Source of the DNA: 54-19 sp038210655
GTDB lineage: Bacteria; Chloroflexota; Chloroflexia; Chloroheliales; Chloroheliaceae
Assembly: GCA_038210655.1 (NCBI GenBank)
Contig: JBBQWM010000007.1
Location: forward strand, 62,001-126,000
DNA length: 64,000 nt
Direction of reading: 5' to 3'
The notes beneath the pieces are model-generated. The model saw only the letters and a list, made by a program, of their open reading frames with translations, was not told the origin of the DNA and ran no database searches. The stretch's first letter is position 1. Each line of letters begins with the position of its first letter. Below are positions 40,495-48,892 of the stretch, one piece after another. The translations under genes were made by a program, and so were the position numbers.

Positions 40495-40973
40495 GATACT
40501 TTTCTCCCCTTAATATGGTGGTGATTATAGCAAATGATATTGTTGCTATCAAATTATAAGTCACAAGCCCTTTATGCCCAGCTAGATTAGCCTGGTGAAT
40601 TTTTGGCTTTCAAAGACACGAACCACTTAGAAATCTTTTTAAGAGAGAATGCACTTTTATCTTCGTTGCTCAAAACAAATAGTGAATATAGCGCAATAAA
40701 AACAAATCATTTCTGGACGAAATTAGGACCTTGCGTTAATCTCCTGAGTGTAACCCTCTTTATATAGTCTATTGTATCCTATGAAGATAACGAAATAGAT
40801 AACGAAGTGGACCAATTTTTAAGAATTGTGAAAATTGATAAGTCTCTTTTCATTCACTGCTCCCTTTAATCTAGCAACGCATTTTGAAACAATTCTTAAT
40901 AACCCGGTGTCTTATCAGTGCAAACGCCAAAAAGGACGTTTTGAACTTATAGAATTAAAAGTACAGGAGTAAA
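40495..40973. other. AT-rich intergenic region between divergent lon and 2TM genes
   Basis: About 480 bases that must hold the divergent promoters. No perfect promoter pair, CIRCE/HrcA operator or repeat-family copy was recognised. No coding frame of convincing composition is present. Confidence 0.45.
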
Positions 40974-40976
40974 ATG

Positions 40977-41354
40977 ATGGAGCCTTATAAAAGCGAAACG
41001 ACCGGCCCGGAGACAAGTTCTGCTCAGAACGGTTACTATAATCAGTATTATCCTGCCAACAATGGCTACCCTGCGCCCGCCGCCCTCGATTATGATCGGC
41101 GCTACAAGGCCGCCGCCCGGCGCGTTCAGAAGAAACTAAACTTTTATAAAAGCCTGACCAGCTATGTAATTGTCTGTAGCTTTTTGTGGGTCATTGCGAT
41201 TTTTTCTAACAGCGGCTATCCCTGGCCGATCTGGGTAATGTTGGGTTGGGGTGTCGGGCTGGCTTTCCAGGCAGTAGATGCTTTTGCCGGAAGTTTTAGC
41301 GAAACTCAACGCCAACAAATGATCGAAGAAGAACTGCGTCGAAGCGGGCGCTAA
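40977..41354 (+). CDS. 2TM domain-containing protein
   Basis: A 125-residue membrane protein. The N-terminal 35 residues are Tyr/Asn/Pro-rich. A 2TM domain (about 38-125) follows, with LDYDRRYKAAARRVQKKLNFYK, two hydrophobic helices (SYVIVCSFLWVIAIF and PIWVMLGWGVGLAFQAV) and a conserved tail RQQMIEEELRRSGR. The 2TM family often occurs with LytTR or histidine kinases; none is adjacent. AGGAG at 40965 favours ATG 40977 over ATG 40974. A paralogue with the same tail lies 206 bases downstream, so the pair arose by duplication. Confidence 0.8.
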   Translation: MEPYKSETTGPETSSAQNGYYNQYYPANNGYPAPAALDYDRRYKAAARRVQKKLNFYKSLTSYVIVCSFLWVIAIFSNSGYPWPIWVMLGWGVGLAFQAVDAFAGSFSETQRQQMIEEELRRSGR

Positions 41355-41361
41355 GGGTTGA

Positions 41362-41470
41362 GCTAAGTGTCAATTTTGCACAGGTTCAAACAGTTAGCAG
41401 GGGCGACCGTGAAAACCCAGTTTAGGGTGTGGCATCGCTGGGCTAATTTGCAAAAACCTGATACTTACCA
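41362..41470. repeat. Degenerate GGGTGAGC-type miniature element
   Basis: GCTAAGTGTCAATTTTGCA at the left and TTTGCAAAAACCTGATACTT then ACC at the right are diverged inverted ends. The interior CAGTTTAGGGTGTGGCATCG and CTGGGCTAATTTG matches the reverse complement of 5403-5435. It lies between the two 2TM genes. Confidence 0.55.
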
Positions 41471-41505
41471 AGCGCTCGATTTTAGAAAATAGCTGGTTTA
41501 GGTTA

Positions 41506-41514
41506 TGTTATAAT
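41506..41514 (+). promoter_or_regulatory. Extended -10 promoter of the second 2TM gene
   Basis: TG-T-TATAAT at 41506-41514 forms an extended -10 element with no good -35. It covers the upstream ATG at 41513, which supports translation from ATG 41561 instead. Confidence 0.55.
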
Positions 41515-41560
41515 GGAAAAGCACAAGATTGGCTCTTATGGCTTGAGAGAGGGAGAAAGT

Positions 41561-42103
41561 ATGTCACAGGATAATTCGCCCCTGGGGGATCGGCCCCAAC
41601 CGCGTTATCAACCGCCTTCGGTTACAGGGAGTTATGCTGCTGGTAATGACGAGCTACGCCCAGCCGATTGGCCGCCGCCGAATGGCCCTACACCAGGGAT
41701 GGGGGCGGGAGCCTGGGGTGGTTATCAGCCCGGCCCGCCTATAAATAATGGTTATAATGCAAATTACCCTGGCTATCAGCCTGGCCCCGCTACACTGGGT
41801 TATTTCCCACCCCCGGTCGAAGACCCCCAGGCAGCGGCTTACAAAAAAGCAGCCGCGCAGGTGGATGCTCGGCTTAAATTTTTTAAGCATCTGAGGACCT
41901 ACCTGATTATTAATATCTTTTTGTGGTTTATCGCTTTTGCAATCGCTCCGGCGGGTGCGGCGTTAGCAGGCCGGATTTGGCCGATGTGGATTACGGTTTT
42001 TTGGGGTATTGGGCTACTTTCGCAGTGGTGGCGTACTTTTGGTGCCAGCGAACGCCGTCGCCAGGAAATGATCGAAGAAGAATTACGTCGAATGCAACGC
42101 TAG
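41561..42103 (+). CDS. 2TM domain-containing protein, paralogue
   Basis: A 180-residue membrane protein related to the previous gene. A long Pro/Gly/Asn/Tyr-rich N-terminal region (about 95 residues, NNGYNANYPGYQPGPATLGY) precedes the domain, which has YKKAAAQVDARLKFFKHLRT, two hydrophobic helices and the tail RRQEMIEEELRRMQR. The near-identical tails show recent common origin. ATG 41561 follows AGAGGGAGAAAGT. The low-complexity tail could mediate assembly with other membrane proteins; no function is known. Confidence 0.8.
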   Translation: MSQDNSPLGDRPQPRYQPPSVTGSYAAGNDELRPADWPPPNGPTPGMGAGAWGGYQPGPPINNGYNANYPGYQPGPATLGYFPPPVEDPQAAAYKKAAAQVDARLKFFKHLRTYLIINIFLWFIAFAIAPAGAALAGRIWPMWITVFWGIGLLSQWWRTFGASERRRQEMIEEELRRMQR

Positions 42104-42106
42104 AAA

Positions 42107-42143
42107 TTTACGATTTACCCCCGGAGGGGGTAAATCGTAAATC
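42107..42143. repeat. GATTTAC repeat with GC hairpin, copy 2
   Basis: AATTTACGATTTACCCCCGG and its inverse AGGGGGTAAATCGTAAATC. It directly precedes the pgeF start and leaves no room for a normal Shine-Dalgarno there. Confidence 0.8.
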
Positions 42144-42149
42144 AAACTG

Positions 42150-43019
42150 ATGTCTGTTACTAACAATAATTTACTAGAGCTTCCAATATTTCAATTTAAG
42201 TCCCTGAATGGCTATCCGGGTTTTTCGCATGCGATTAGCACGCGGCAAGTTCCGGGTAAGCCGCTTTTGCCTGCCGTCCAACCTGCTGCACCGAACGATT
42301 ACCGTTTGGCGGGTTGGTCGAAATATAACCGTCGGGAGGATATTTACGGGCGGCGGAGTGAGTTGCTGACCGCTCTCGGCCTGGATCATCACCGGATTCA
42401 GCCTAATCTGGTCGGGTTGCAGCAAAAGCATACTGCCAAGGTCGTGGCGGTTGGTGAGGAAGCTTATGGGGCCGAGTTGAATTGGGAAAAGCCCTTGCCC
42501 GACTGTGATGGAGCCTTGACCGATCTTCCCGGCATCCCGCTCATGACCATTCACGCTGACTGCCCGCCGGTGTTGCTGTTTGATCCAGTGCGCCGAGTAG
42601 CCGGGACCATTCATAGTGGTTGGCGTGGAACAGTCGGTAAGATCAGCGGGGAAGCCATTCGGTTGATGACCGACCGCTATGGTTCACGTCCGGCGGATAT
42701 AATAGCGGGAGTGGGGCCGAGCATCGGGCCGTGTTGTTATCAGGTTGGTGAGCCAGTTTTGAGTGAAGTGGCGACGGCTTTTGGGGCGGCCCGCGCTACT
42801 GAATTGCTACCGAAGCAATCGGACGGCTCACATCATTTCGATTTGTGGCAAGCCATCTCTTTGACTCTGCACGAGGTCGGCCTTTCCGCTTCCAACATCG
42901 AGCAAAGCGGTTTGTGTACCCGTTGTCACAACGATCAATTCTTTTCCTATCGTGCTACTCCCCCCGACCAGCGCCACAACTATGGGCAGTTTGTAGCGGT
43001 GGTCGTAATAGAGGAGTGA
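42150..43019 (+). CDS. pgeF: Laccase-domain protein YfiH/PgeF family (purine nucleoside phosphorylase-like)
   Basis: A 289-residue cytosolic protein of the Cu-oxidase_4 (PF02578) family. Members have purine nucleoside phosphorylase/deaminase activity, or in E. coli edit cell-wall precursors. Metal-site motifs: HADCPPVLLFDP, TIHSGWRGTVGK with its His, then GPSIGPCCYQVG and LCTRCHNDQFFSYR. Full length. The start ATG 42150 has no Shine-Dalgarno; the GATTTAC repeat ends just upstream, so the native leader seems replaced. N-terminal residues 1-20 may therefore be imprecise. No operon partner is nearby. Confidence 0.88.
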   Translation: MSVTNNNLLELPIFQFKSLNGYPGFSHAISTRQVPGKPLLPAVQPAAPNDYRLAGWSKYNRREDIYGRRSELLTALGLDHHRIQPNLVGLQQKHTAKVVAVGEEAYGAELNWEKPLPDCDGALTDLPGIPLMTIHADCPPVLLFDPVRRVAGTIHSGWRGTVGKISGEAIRLMTDRYGSRPADIIAGVGPSIGPCCYQVGEPVLSEVATAFGAARATELLPKQSDGSHHFDLWQAISLTLHEVGLSASNIEQSGLCTRCHNDQFFSYRATPPDQRHNYGQFVAVVVIEE

Positions 43020-43109
43020 TAAGGCATAAGTTGGATGGATCGGATTTAAATTCGCCTTTTTGACCGATTTATGCTATCTTTAGATAGAGATTAACCCATA
43101 AGCAGAAAG

Positions 43110-44138
43110 GTGGCTTATCCCTTGTATCTGGACATTAATCAAATTCATCTTGGTGATGCACGCGAGTTGTTACGTCAAATCGAGCCTGACTCTATTGCTT
43201 GTAGTGTTTGGTCGCCCCCTTATCACGTTGGTAAAAATTATGAAAGAGATGTTACTTACCAAGAGTGGGTTGGTTTACTTCAGGATGTTATAAAACTACA
43301 GTTGCCGATTTTGAAACCCGGCGGTTTTTTAGTAGTAAATATTGCCGACATTCTGGTTTTTCCTGATCCAGCTATGCCAAAGCTTCAAGCTTTGAATTTG
43401 AAACGGCAAAAAGTCGATATAACCCGCGAGGATGTACTGGCCGCTAGAGAAGCTTATCCAGAGTATAATCGTTACCAATTAGCGGCCATCTTAGGTTGTA
43501 GTGAGCAAACGATTGACCGGCGGCTTAACGGTAATAATATTAGAGGTGGTAAATATGCTACCCAAACCCGGGTACACCTGGTGGGCGATATTGTTGAAAA
43601 TGCGGGTAGTGAAGCAGGTTTGTATTTGTATGATCGGCGGATTTGGGTAAAGGATGCTGCCTGGGAAAACTCGAAATGGCATACTCTTTCTTATCGCTCG
43701 GTTGACGAGTTTGAGTATCTTTATTTTTTTTGGAAACCGGGTGCAACTGTTGTAGACCGTAATAGGTTAAAACCAGAAGAGTGGGTAGCCTGGGGTTCAC
43801 GCGGAGTTTGGAACTTCCCATCTGTAAGGGCCAACGACAACCATGAGGCTAAATTCCCAGCTGAATTACCCAGAAGAGTAATTCGTTTGTTGACTGCTCC
43901 TGGGGATACTGTACTTGATTGTTTTATGGGTAGTGGTACTACAGCTGTCGTAGCGATTCAGGAAGAGCGTAATTACATGGGTATTGAGTTGCAGCCTGAT
44001 TATGTGGAATTGGCCCGTCGAGTATGTCAGGAAGAACAGCGAAAGACGACTTTTTTAAGACAATTTACTGGAGTTGAAGAAGCTCAGAAACCGCCATCTT
44101 CAGCCGCTACACAACTTAGTTTTCTCCCAAATCAATAA
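43110..44138 (+). CDS. Type II DNA methyltransferase, probably m4C (beta class)
   Basis: A 342-residue amino-methyltransferase. Catalytic motif IV is SPPY (residues 35-38), the form typical of N4-cytosine enzymes, and motif I is FMGSGTT near 272, giving the beta-class order. Residues about 108-145 hold a helix-turn-helix-like insert (YQLAAILGCSEQTIDRRLNG) and may belong to target recognition. The start is uncertain: GTG 43110 has no spacing from AGAAAGG, whereas TTG 43122 lies eight bases after GAAAGGTGG and may be better. It overlaps the convergent endonuclease gene by 23 bases. Base composition is AT-richer than its neighbours. It protects host DNA against the adjacent endonuclease. Confidence 0.88.
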   Translation: MAYPLYLDINQIHLGDARELLRQIEPDSIACSVWSPPYHVGKNYERDVTYQEWVGLLQDVIKLQLPILKPGGFLVVNIADILVFPDPAMPKLQALNLKRQKVDITREDVLAAREAYPEYNRYQLAAILGCSEQTIDRRLNGNNIRGGKYATQTRVHLVGDIVENAGSEAGLYLYDRRIWVKDAAWENSKWHTLSYRSVDEFEYLYFFWKPGATVVDRNRLKPEEWVAWGSRGVWNFPSVRANDNHEAKFPAELPRRVIRLLTAPGDTVLDCFMGSGTTAVVAIQEERNYMGIELQPDYVELARRVCQEEQRKTTFLRQFTGVEEAQKPPSSAATQLSFLPNQ

Positions 44139-45024
44139 CTACCTGGTTGTTAGTAACCAATCGTGGTTTTTTTATCCATTGACCGTTTTCTTGTTGAAAT
44201 TGAACGCACCTGGGCCAATCGCCAATTGTTGCTAAGGGAATAAATCGAACTCGTACCCGCCTGTTACCAGCTAAAACGGTTTGATCGTCTTTTCCAGAAA
44301 TCAGCAACCCGGTGGTGTTTTTGTGGTATTGTGGGCCATCAAAGAGTAGCAACCCATTAGGGGCGCAAACTAATTCGATATAATCAAGAAGCTGCTTATC
44401 GCCTTCATCTCTTCTGTAATTTACCTTCAGGAAATAAGTCAAACATAACAAAGAACGCCCCTCAATTACATAAAAAGGCGGTAGGGCTGGGACAAAAAGA
44501 ACTGGGCCTTTGTTTCGGTTTTGTCTGGGGATACTCACCTGTGAATTGCGAAAACCTGCGCTATCCCACAACTTGCCATCACCTGATATTTGAAATGGGC
44601 TGGCATTAACCTCGACATGACTATCTCTGGGGCCAGTAGCCTTAACATCAAGATGAATAATGACATCTTCCAGCATGAAACGCACATCGCCTCCAAGCGG
44701 TAGTCCGGGATATTCAAGTTGGGGTAAGTTTTCTAAGGTTAAAATACGTATCATATGAGCAGTAACAGTTTTTTCAGCTACTTCAATCCACGGAACGGAG
44801 TCACCTATATAAGCCCTTCCACGCTGTCTGGGCTTATAGTTTTCCCAAAAAGGGCGTAAGTCGTTAGCTTTGTTAAAATCCAGCCGGATTTTCTCTACAG
44901 TTTTGAAAATAAGCTCAGATAGAAAAGTCATGTATTTCTTTTCGGTAGCAATTATCAAGCCTGGTTGCTGTAAAAAGGCTTCCCTTATTTCTTTAAATCC
45001 TTGCTCAGTTAAGGCCATTTTCAT
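44116..45024 (-). CDS. Type II restriction endonuclease, BglI-like (predicted)
   Basis: A 302-residue protein encoded tail-to-tail with the methyltransferase. A PD-(D/E)XK pattern is visible: Asp113 in LPLGGDVRF and Asp126-Val-Lys128 in IIHLDVKATG, followed by SPFQISGDGKLWD. The spacing of Asp, DxK and the downstream NxxxISGDG-type segment resembles BglI, but I could not align it, so the family is tentative. ATG 45024 overlaps the controller gene by 20 bases and follows AGGACAGTA, so translation is coupled. Target sequence unknown; BglI itself cuts an interrupted palindrome. With an m4C methyltransferase and a controller it forms a complete restriction-modification unit. Confidence 0.7.
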   Translation of the reverse strand: MKMALTEQGFKEIREAFLQQPGLIIATEKKYMTFLSELIFKTVEKIRLDFNKANDLRPFWENYKPRQRGRAYIGDSVPWIEVAEKTVTAHMIRILTLENLPQLEYPGLPLGGDVRFMLEDVIIHLDVKATGPRDSHVEVNASPFQISGDGKLWDSAGFRNSQVSIPRQNRNKGPVLFVPALPPFYVIEGRSLLCLTYFLKVNYRRDEGDKQLLDYIELVCAPNGLLLFDGPQYHKNTTGLLISGKDDQTVLAGNRRVRVRFIPLATIGDWPRCVQFQQENGQWIKKPRLVTNNQVVIDLGEN

Positions 45025-45259
45025 TACTGTCCTGATTAGTTTCAAGCTGTGAAAAAAGTTGTGTCAATGTGATACCCAAAGCTTTCGCCAATTTACTGGC
45101 AGTCTCAATAGTGACAGTCTTTTCGCCTCGTTCAATCGAGCCAATATAGGTTCTGTGCAGTCCGCATTGGTCGGCAAAGGCTTCTTGAGACAAACCTATC
45201 TCGCTCCGAAGTTTTCTAACAAGGCAACCGAATTTTTTAGCTAAAATTTTATCATTCAT
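45005..45259 (-). CDS. Restriction-modification controller protein (XRE-type HTH)
   Basis: An 84-residue DNA-binding protein. The helix-turn-helix is GLSQEAFADQCGLHRTYIGS, followed by IERGEKTVTIETASKLAKAL, closely matching C proteins of type II systems. Such proteins bind an operator in front of their own gene, activate the C-R operon at low dose and repress it at high dose, so endonuclease appears after methylation. A 13-bp palindrome at 45273-45285 is the likely operator. ATG 45259 follows TTTAGGATAT. The 3' end overlaps the endonuclease start. Confidence 0.88.
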   Translation of the reverse strand: MNDKILAKKFGCLVRKLRSEIGLSQEAFADQCGLHRTYIGSIERGEKTVTIETASKLAKALGITLTQLFSQLETNQDSNENGLN

Positions 45260-45272
45260 ATCCTAAAGATAA

Positions 45273-45285
45273 AGTCATGATGACT
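45273..45285 (-). promoter_or_regulatory. Predicted C-protein operator
   Basis: AGTCATGATGACT is a perfect 13-bp palindrome centred on one base, 14 bases before the controller ATG. Its AGTC...GACT halves match the usual C-box theme. Only one clear dyad is seen rather than the tandem pair common in these systems. Confidence 0.6.
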
Positions 45286-45458
45286 AAACGTCTACAGCCT
45301 AAAAATAGCGTAGGATAGTTGTGGTTGGGGACAATACGGATTAAAAACCTGTCCATTTGTACATTGTGGTATTATGCGTTATCGGGTTTCATTTGCTTGT
45401 AGAAAACCTTATCACTTTGCAAACATTATAGCTTCCTGGCAAAACAATCCTAATTGAG

Positions 45459-45486
45459 TTGCCTTGCTGGAGCTTAATATTATAAT
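45459..45486 (+). promoter_or_regulatory. Predicted promoter of the MFS efflux gene
   Basis: TTGCCT at 45459-45464, a 16-base spacer and TATAAT at 45481-45486. The leader would be about 25 bases with GGAGG inside. Confidence 0.65.
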
Positions 45487-45518
45487 GTATTGTTCATTAG
45501 GAGAGGATTTGGAGGCTT

Positions 45519-47207
45519 GTGAAAATAAAGTTAGAGTATAAATATGCGGTTGCCCTTAGCGCTGCTTTGGGCTTATTTATGGCCGTTTTGGATAATACGA
45601 TTGTTAATGTCGCGTTGAACGCGATGTTCGAGGCTTTCGCCAAAAACGACTCTAGCATCAGTTTTAATACGGTACAATGGGTCGTGACTGGCTACTTTTT
45701 GACCCAGGCGGCAGTCATCCCGGTGGCGGGCTATTTCAGCACAATCTTTGGTCTCAAGCGCACCTTCATGTTCGCGCTGGGGATTTTTACAATTGGCAGT
45801 TTTTTGTGCGGGTTATCGGGCGAACTCGACCGCTTGCTGGGTGGCGGTGGCCTGATCTTTCTGATTATTGCGCGGGTATTGCAGGGTATCGGCGGCGGCA
45901 TGCTTTTTCCACTGGCAACCTCAATCTCCTTCAACGTCTTCCCGCCTGCCGAACGAGCGGCTAGTTCGGCGGTCATTGCCGTGCCGGTACTATTGGCTCC
46001 GACCCTCGGCCCGACCGTCGGTGGGTTGCTGGTGGATAGCAGTCTGGAATGGCCGTCGATTTTCTTTATCAATCTGCCGGTCGGGTTACTGGCACTTTTC
46101 CTGATCGGTCGGATTCTCAAGCCCGACATTGGTCGCGTTCCACAAGGCGCTCCGGCAGGGGCGGGTGGGCCGGGCGCAGGAGGGCCGGGTGTGCCACGCC
46201 GCTCCTTTGATTTTGTGGGCTTATTTCTCTCGATTGGCGGTACTTTTCTGGTGGTCTATGCTTTCACCCTTATCAGCCAGACCAATCCGGCGACCGTGCC
46301 ACCCGGCAACCCTCGCGGTGGCGAAGTTTACGGCTGGGGTTATTGGCTGGTCTGGGTGATGTTGGGGGCTGGCTTGATCGTGTTGGGGATGTTTGCCGCC
46401 TACGAATTGCGAATTGCCAAAGACCCGGTGCTGGATTTGCGTCTGTTTGCCGATAAAATCTTTTTGTTCTCCAGCCTGATGACCTGGATCGTGCGGGCCG
46501 TGATTTTTGGCAGTTTTATTATTTTGCCGATCTTCTTAGAGCAGTTCCGGGGTGATAGTGCCGTTTTGACCGGCCTGGCCCTTATGCCGCAAGGGATCGG
46601 GGCCGGGATCGGGATTATGAGTGGTAGCCGTTTGTACGACCGAATCGGCCCACGTATGCTGGTTATTCTCGGTATGTTGGCGTTAACGATCAGTTCGGCC
46701 TGGCTGATTACCGCTAACAAAGACACCGATGGCTGGAGTCTGGTTCCGATTTTGTTGATACGCGGGATTGGCTTCGGCTGGTCAAATTTACCGCTTCAAA
46801 CCGTCGCGCTCTCGAAGATCACCGGGCGGGCTTTGCCCAAAGCCAGTTCGCTTTACAACGCGACGGCCCAGATTTTTAGCTCGGTCGGAATCGCGGTGTT
46901 GACTACTATTTTCCTGGAAGGTTTAAGTTCGCGCACAGCCAGCAATATAGCGGCAGCCAGAGCGGGCGGACGGCCTTTTCCGGCTCCTAACTCGCCTGCT
47001 TTCCGCGACCAAATCCTGACCCCGGCGGCGGCTGGCTCGGTCAGTAATGTGTTTATGTTGGTGACAATTGCGACGGCGCTCTCGATCTTGATTGCGTTTT
47101 TCTTGCCAAGCAAGAGTATCAAGCAGGAACAACAGGCGGCAGCCCGCCAGCAAGGTGGAACTGAAAAGCCTTTGCCATCCCGCACGGCTCCGACCTTTGG
47201 AGAATAA
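45519..47207 (+). CDS. DHA2-family MFS drug:proton antiporter (EmrB/QacA-like)
   Basis: A 562-residue inner-membrane efflux protein with about 14 membrane segments. Motifs: LDNTIVNVALNAM in segment 1 (motif D1), LQGIGGGMLFPLATS, VPVLLAPTLGPTVGG (motif C of antiporters) and LMPQGIGAGIGIMSGSRLYD. A Gly/Pro-rich loop (GAPAGAGGPGAGGPGVPRRS) joins the two halves. GGAGG at 45511-45515 lies only three bases before GTG 45519, so an internal start is possible. No regulator or membrane-fusion partner is adjacent. Substrate cannot be predicted; cationic or hydrophobic compounds are usual. Confidence 0.92.
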   Translation: MKIKLEYKYAVALSAALGLFMAVLDNTIVNVALNAMFEAFAKNDSSISFNTVQWVVTGYFLTQAAVIPVAGYFSTIFGLKRTFMFALGIFTIGSFLCGLSGELDRLLGGGGLIFLIIARVLQGIGGGMLFPLATSISFNVFPPAERAASSAVIAVPVLLAPTLGPTVGGLLVDSSLEWPSIFFINLPVGLLALFLIGRILKPDIGRVPQGAPAGAGGPGAGGPGVPRRSFDFVGLFLSIGGTFLVVYAFTLISQTNPATVPPGNPRGGEVYGWGYWLVWVMLGAGLIVLGMFAAYELRIAKDPVLDLRLFADKIFLFSSLMTWIVRAVIFGSFIILPIFLEQFRGDSAVLTGLALMPQGIGAGIGIMSGSRLYDRIGPRMLVILGMLALTISSAWLITANKDTDGWSLVPILLIRGIGFGWSNLPLQTVALSKITGRALPKASSLYNATAQIFSSVGIAVLTTIFLEGLSSRTASNIAAARAGGRPFPAPNSPAFRDQILTPAAAGSVSNVFMLVTIATALSILIAFFLPSKSIKQEQQAAARQQGGTEKPLPSRTAPTFGE

Positions 47208-47367
47208 GCCCAAACCTTCTCAAGATTTTGGGTAGGAACAGGTTTTATAGCCGCCCAAAAGAGCAACCCTATAATTTGGGTGGAAGAGACCAAGATTTAA
47301 TAATGTTTTTAGAAAAGGGGCGAATCTACCGGCCCTGATTACAAGTTTTGGAAAGGGAATTAAATCA

Positions 47368-48102
47368 GTGAGTGAGCAAGAACAGGCCATTTCTAAAGTG
47401 GCGATGGTGATTATGGCCCACCCGGACGACTCGGAGTTCTCCTGCGCGGGAACCGTAGCGACCTGGGTGCGGGAAGGTTGGGAAGTTTACTATGTGGTTT
47501 GTTCGGATGGGTCGGGCGGTGGCTCGGACGATGTTCGCGAGGTTGGGTTGGAAGCGCGACACGAGATTTCGAGGGTGCGCCAGCACGAGCAGAAAGCGGC
47601 TTGCGATGTGTTAGGAGCGCGAGAGGTCTTTTTCTTGGGCTACCCGGACGGACAGCTTGTCCCCGACTTGAATTTGCGGCGCGATATAGTGCGGATGTTG
47701 CGGCGCTACCGGCCTACTCGCGTAGTCTGCCAATCGCCCGACCGTTCCTGGTTTCCCCTGATGCCGATCCCGCGCTATCATCCCGACCACCTGGCGGCAG
47801 GTCAGGCCGTGATTTCAGCGATTTATCCGGCTTCCCAAAACCCCTGGGATTTCTCGGAATTATTAAAAGAAGGGCTGGAGCCGCACCGAGTACGCGAGGT
47901 TTTTATCTCTGGTTCGCCCAATGACAGCTTTATTGTGGATATATCGGATACGATTGACCTCAAGATGAAGGCGCTGGCCCAGCACGTCAGCCAGATTTCC
48001 GATATGCCAGCGCTTGAAGAGCGGGTGCGGGGCTGGAATTCGCTTATTGGCGAAAAAAACGGGATGGCTTACGCCGAAGCGTTTCATCGTAGCGAGAACT
48101 AA
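47368..48102 (+). CDS. PIG-L/LmbE-family deacetylase
   Basis: A 244-residue zinc-dependent N-deacetylase of the LmbE-like family. Metal motif AHPDDSE (residues 17-23) and the later YHPDH supply the ligands. SDGSGGGSDDVREVGLEARH resembles the MshB/BshB group, which deacetylates glucosaminyl conjugates in mycothiol or bacillithiol synthesis. Without the partner genes this specificity is not shown. The start is GTG 47368 behind GAAAGGGAATTAAATCA. It stands alone between an efflux pump and a repeat cluster. Confidence 0.87.
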   Translation: MSEQEQAISKVAMVIMAHPDDSEFSCAGTVATWVREGWEVYYVVCSDGSGGGSDDVREVGLEARHEISRVRQHEQKAACDVLGAREVFFLGYPDGQLVPDLNLRRDIVRMLRRYRPTRVVCQSPDRSWFPLMPIPRYHPDHLAAGQAVISAIYPASQNPWDFSELLKEGLEPHRVREVFISGSPNDSFIVDISDTIDLKMKALAQHVSQISDMPALEERVRGWNSLIGEKNGMAYAEAFHRSEN

Positions 48103-48110
48103 TAAACAAG

Positions 48111-48263
48111 AGATTTACGATTTACGATTTACGATTATCTTTAACGTGGGCGAAGCCGCTATTTATGATTATAGATAGCTTTCAGTCCTGGAAATTTTAA
48201 ATGGCTACTTAAATCGTAAATCGCGGCTTCGCCCCCTCCGGGGGTAAATCGTAAATCGTAAAT
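48111..48263. repeat. GATTTAC repeat cluster, copy 3
   Basis: Three to four GATTTAC units at 48111-48136 and AAATCGTAAATC units with a GCCCCCTCCGGGGG hairpin at 48210-48263 flank about 70 bases of other sequence. The right edge abuts the stop codon of the glyoxalase-fold gene. Confidence 0.8.
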
Positions 48264-48713
48264 CTACAGGTAGAGCGGTTTGGTCGGGGCGACAATCGCG
48301 GCAGGATTGTTGCGCCAGACCTCCGGGTCTCCATCGACGTAAATTTCTAATTCGTTGCCATCCGGGTCAAGCAAGTAGAGACTTTTGGTCACGGTGTGAT
48401 CGCTCATCCCGACGATCTTTACTCCGGCGGCTTCCAGTTCGCTTTTAGCGGCCCGCAATTCGTCCAGGCTATCCCCTATTTTCAGGCCGATATGATACAG
48501 CCCGGCCCGTCGTCCGTGCGGTGGTAAGGGTGCAGTTGGCCCGACTTCAATCAGTAGCAATTCGTGATGAGTACGGCCTGACGAAAAAACAGCGGCTCCT
48601 TGCATTTCTTCGGTTTGGATCGGTTTAAAGCCAAGTATATCCCGGTAGAAATGCACCGAGTTTTTGAGGTCGCGCACGAACAATACTACATGTCCCAATT
48701 CCTTAATCTGCAT
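48264..48713 (-). CDS. VOC-superfamily (glyoxalase/dioxygenase-fold) protein
   Basis: A 149-residue metalloprotein of the vicinal oxygen chelate fold. The first module is LGHVVLFVRDLKNSVHFYRD with His as a possible ligand. The second has LYHIGLKIGDSLDELRA and SLYLLDPDGNELEIYVDG with a Glu ligand. Such proteins include glyoxalases, extradiol dioxygenases and fosfomycin resistance enzymes; the pattern here is closest to ring-cleavage dioxygenase-like members, but function is unassigned. ATG 48713 follows AAAAGGAGCAAGTA. The leader is a repeat shared with two other genes. Confidence 0.82.
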   Translation of the reverse strand: MQIKELGHVVLFVRDLKNSVHFYRDILGFKPIQTEEMQGAAVFSSGRTHHELLLIEVGPTAPLPPHGRRAGLYHIGLKIGDSLDELRAAKSELEAAGVKIVGMSDHTVTKSLYLLDPDGNELEIYVDGDPEVWRNNPAAIVAPTKPLYL

Positions 48714-48718
48714 TACTT

Positions 48719-48760
48719 GCTCCTTTTAACTTAACAGGGATAGATAGGCTAGACAGGATA
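48719..48760 (-). repeat. Leader repeat ending in the Shine-Dalgarno, copy 2
   Basis: On the minus strand TATCCTGTCTAGCCTATCTA then TCCCTGTTAAGTTAAAAGGA followed by GC. It supplies the ribosome site of the glyoxalase-fold gene. The CTAT unit is partly duplicated relative to the copy at 35281. Confidence 0.68.
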
Positions 48761-48892
48761 CATTAATTCCCTTACCCCTGGTGTTAGTAAAATCATATGC
48801 TTATGAGTGTTTATTTTGCACTTCCAATTTACCACTTACTTTTCATAGGTAAGCTTATCATAGTAGGTTAACTTTGTCAAGAATTTCTTTTG

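Noticed and set aside
40495..40973. CIRCE heat-shock operator for lon
   Set aside because: No TTAGCACTC/GAGTGCTAA pair is present.
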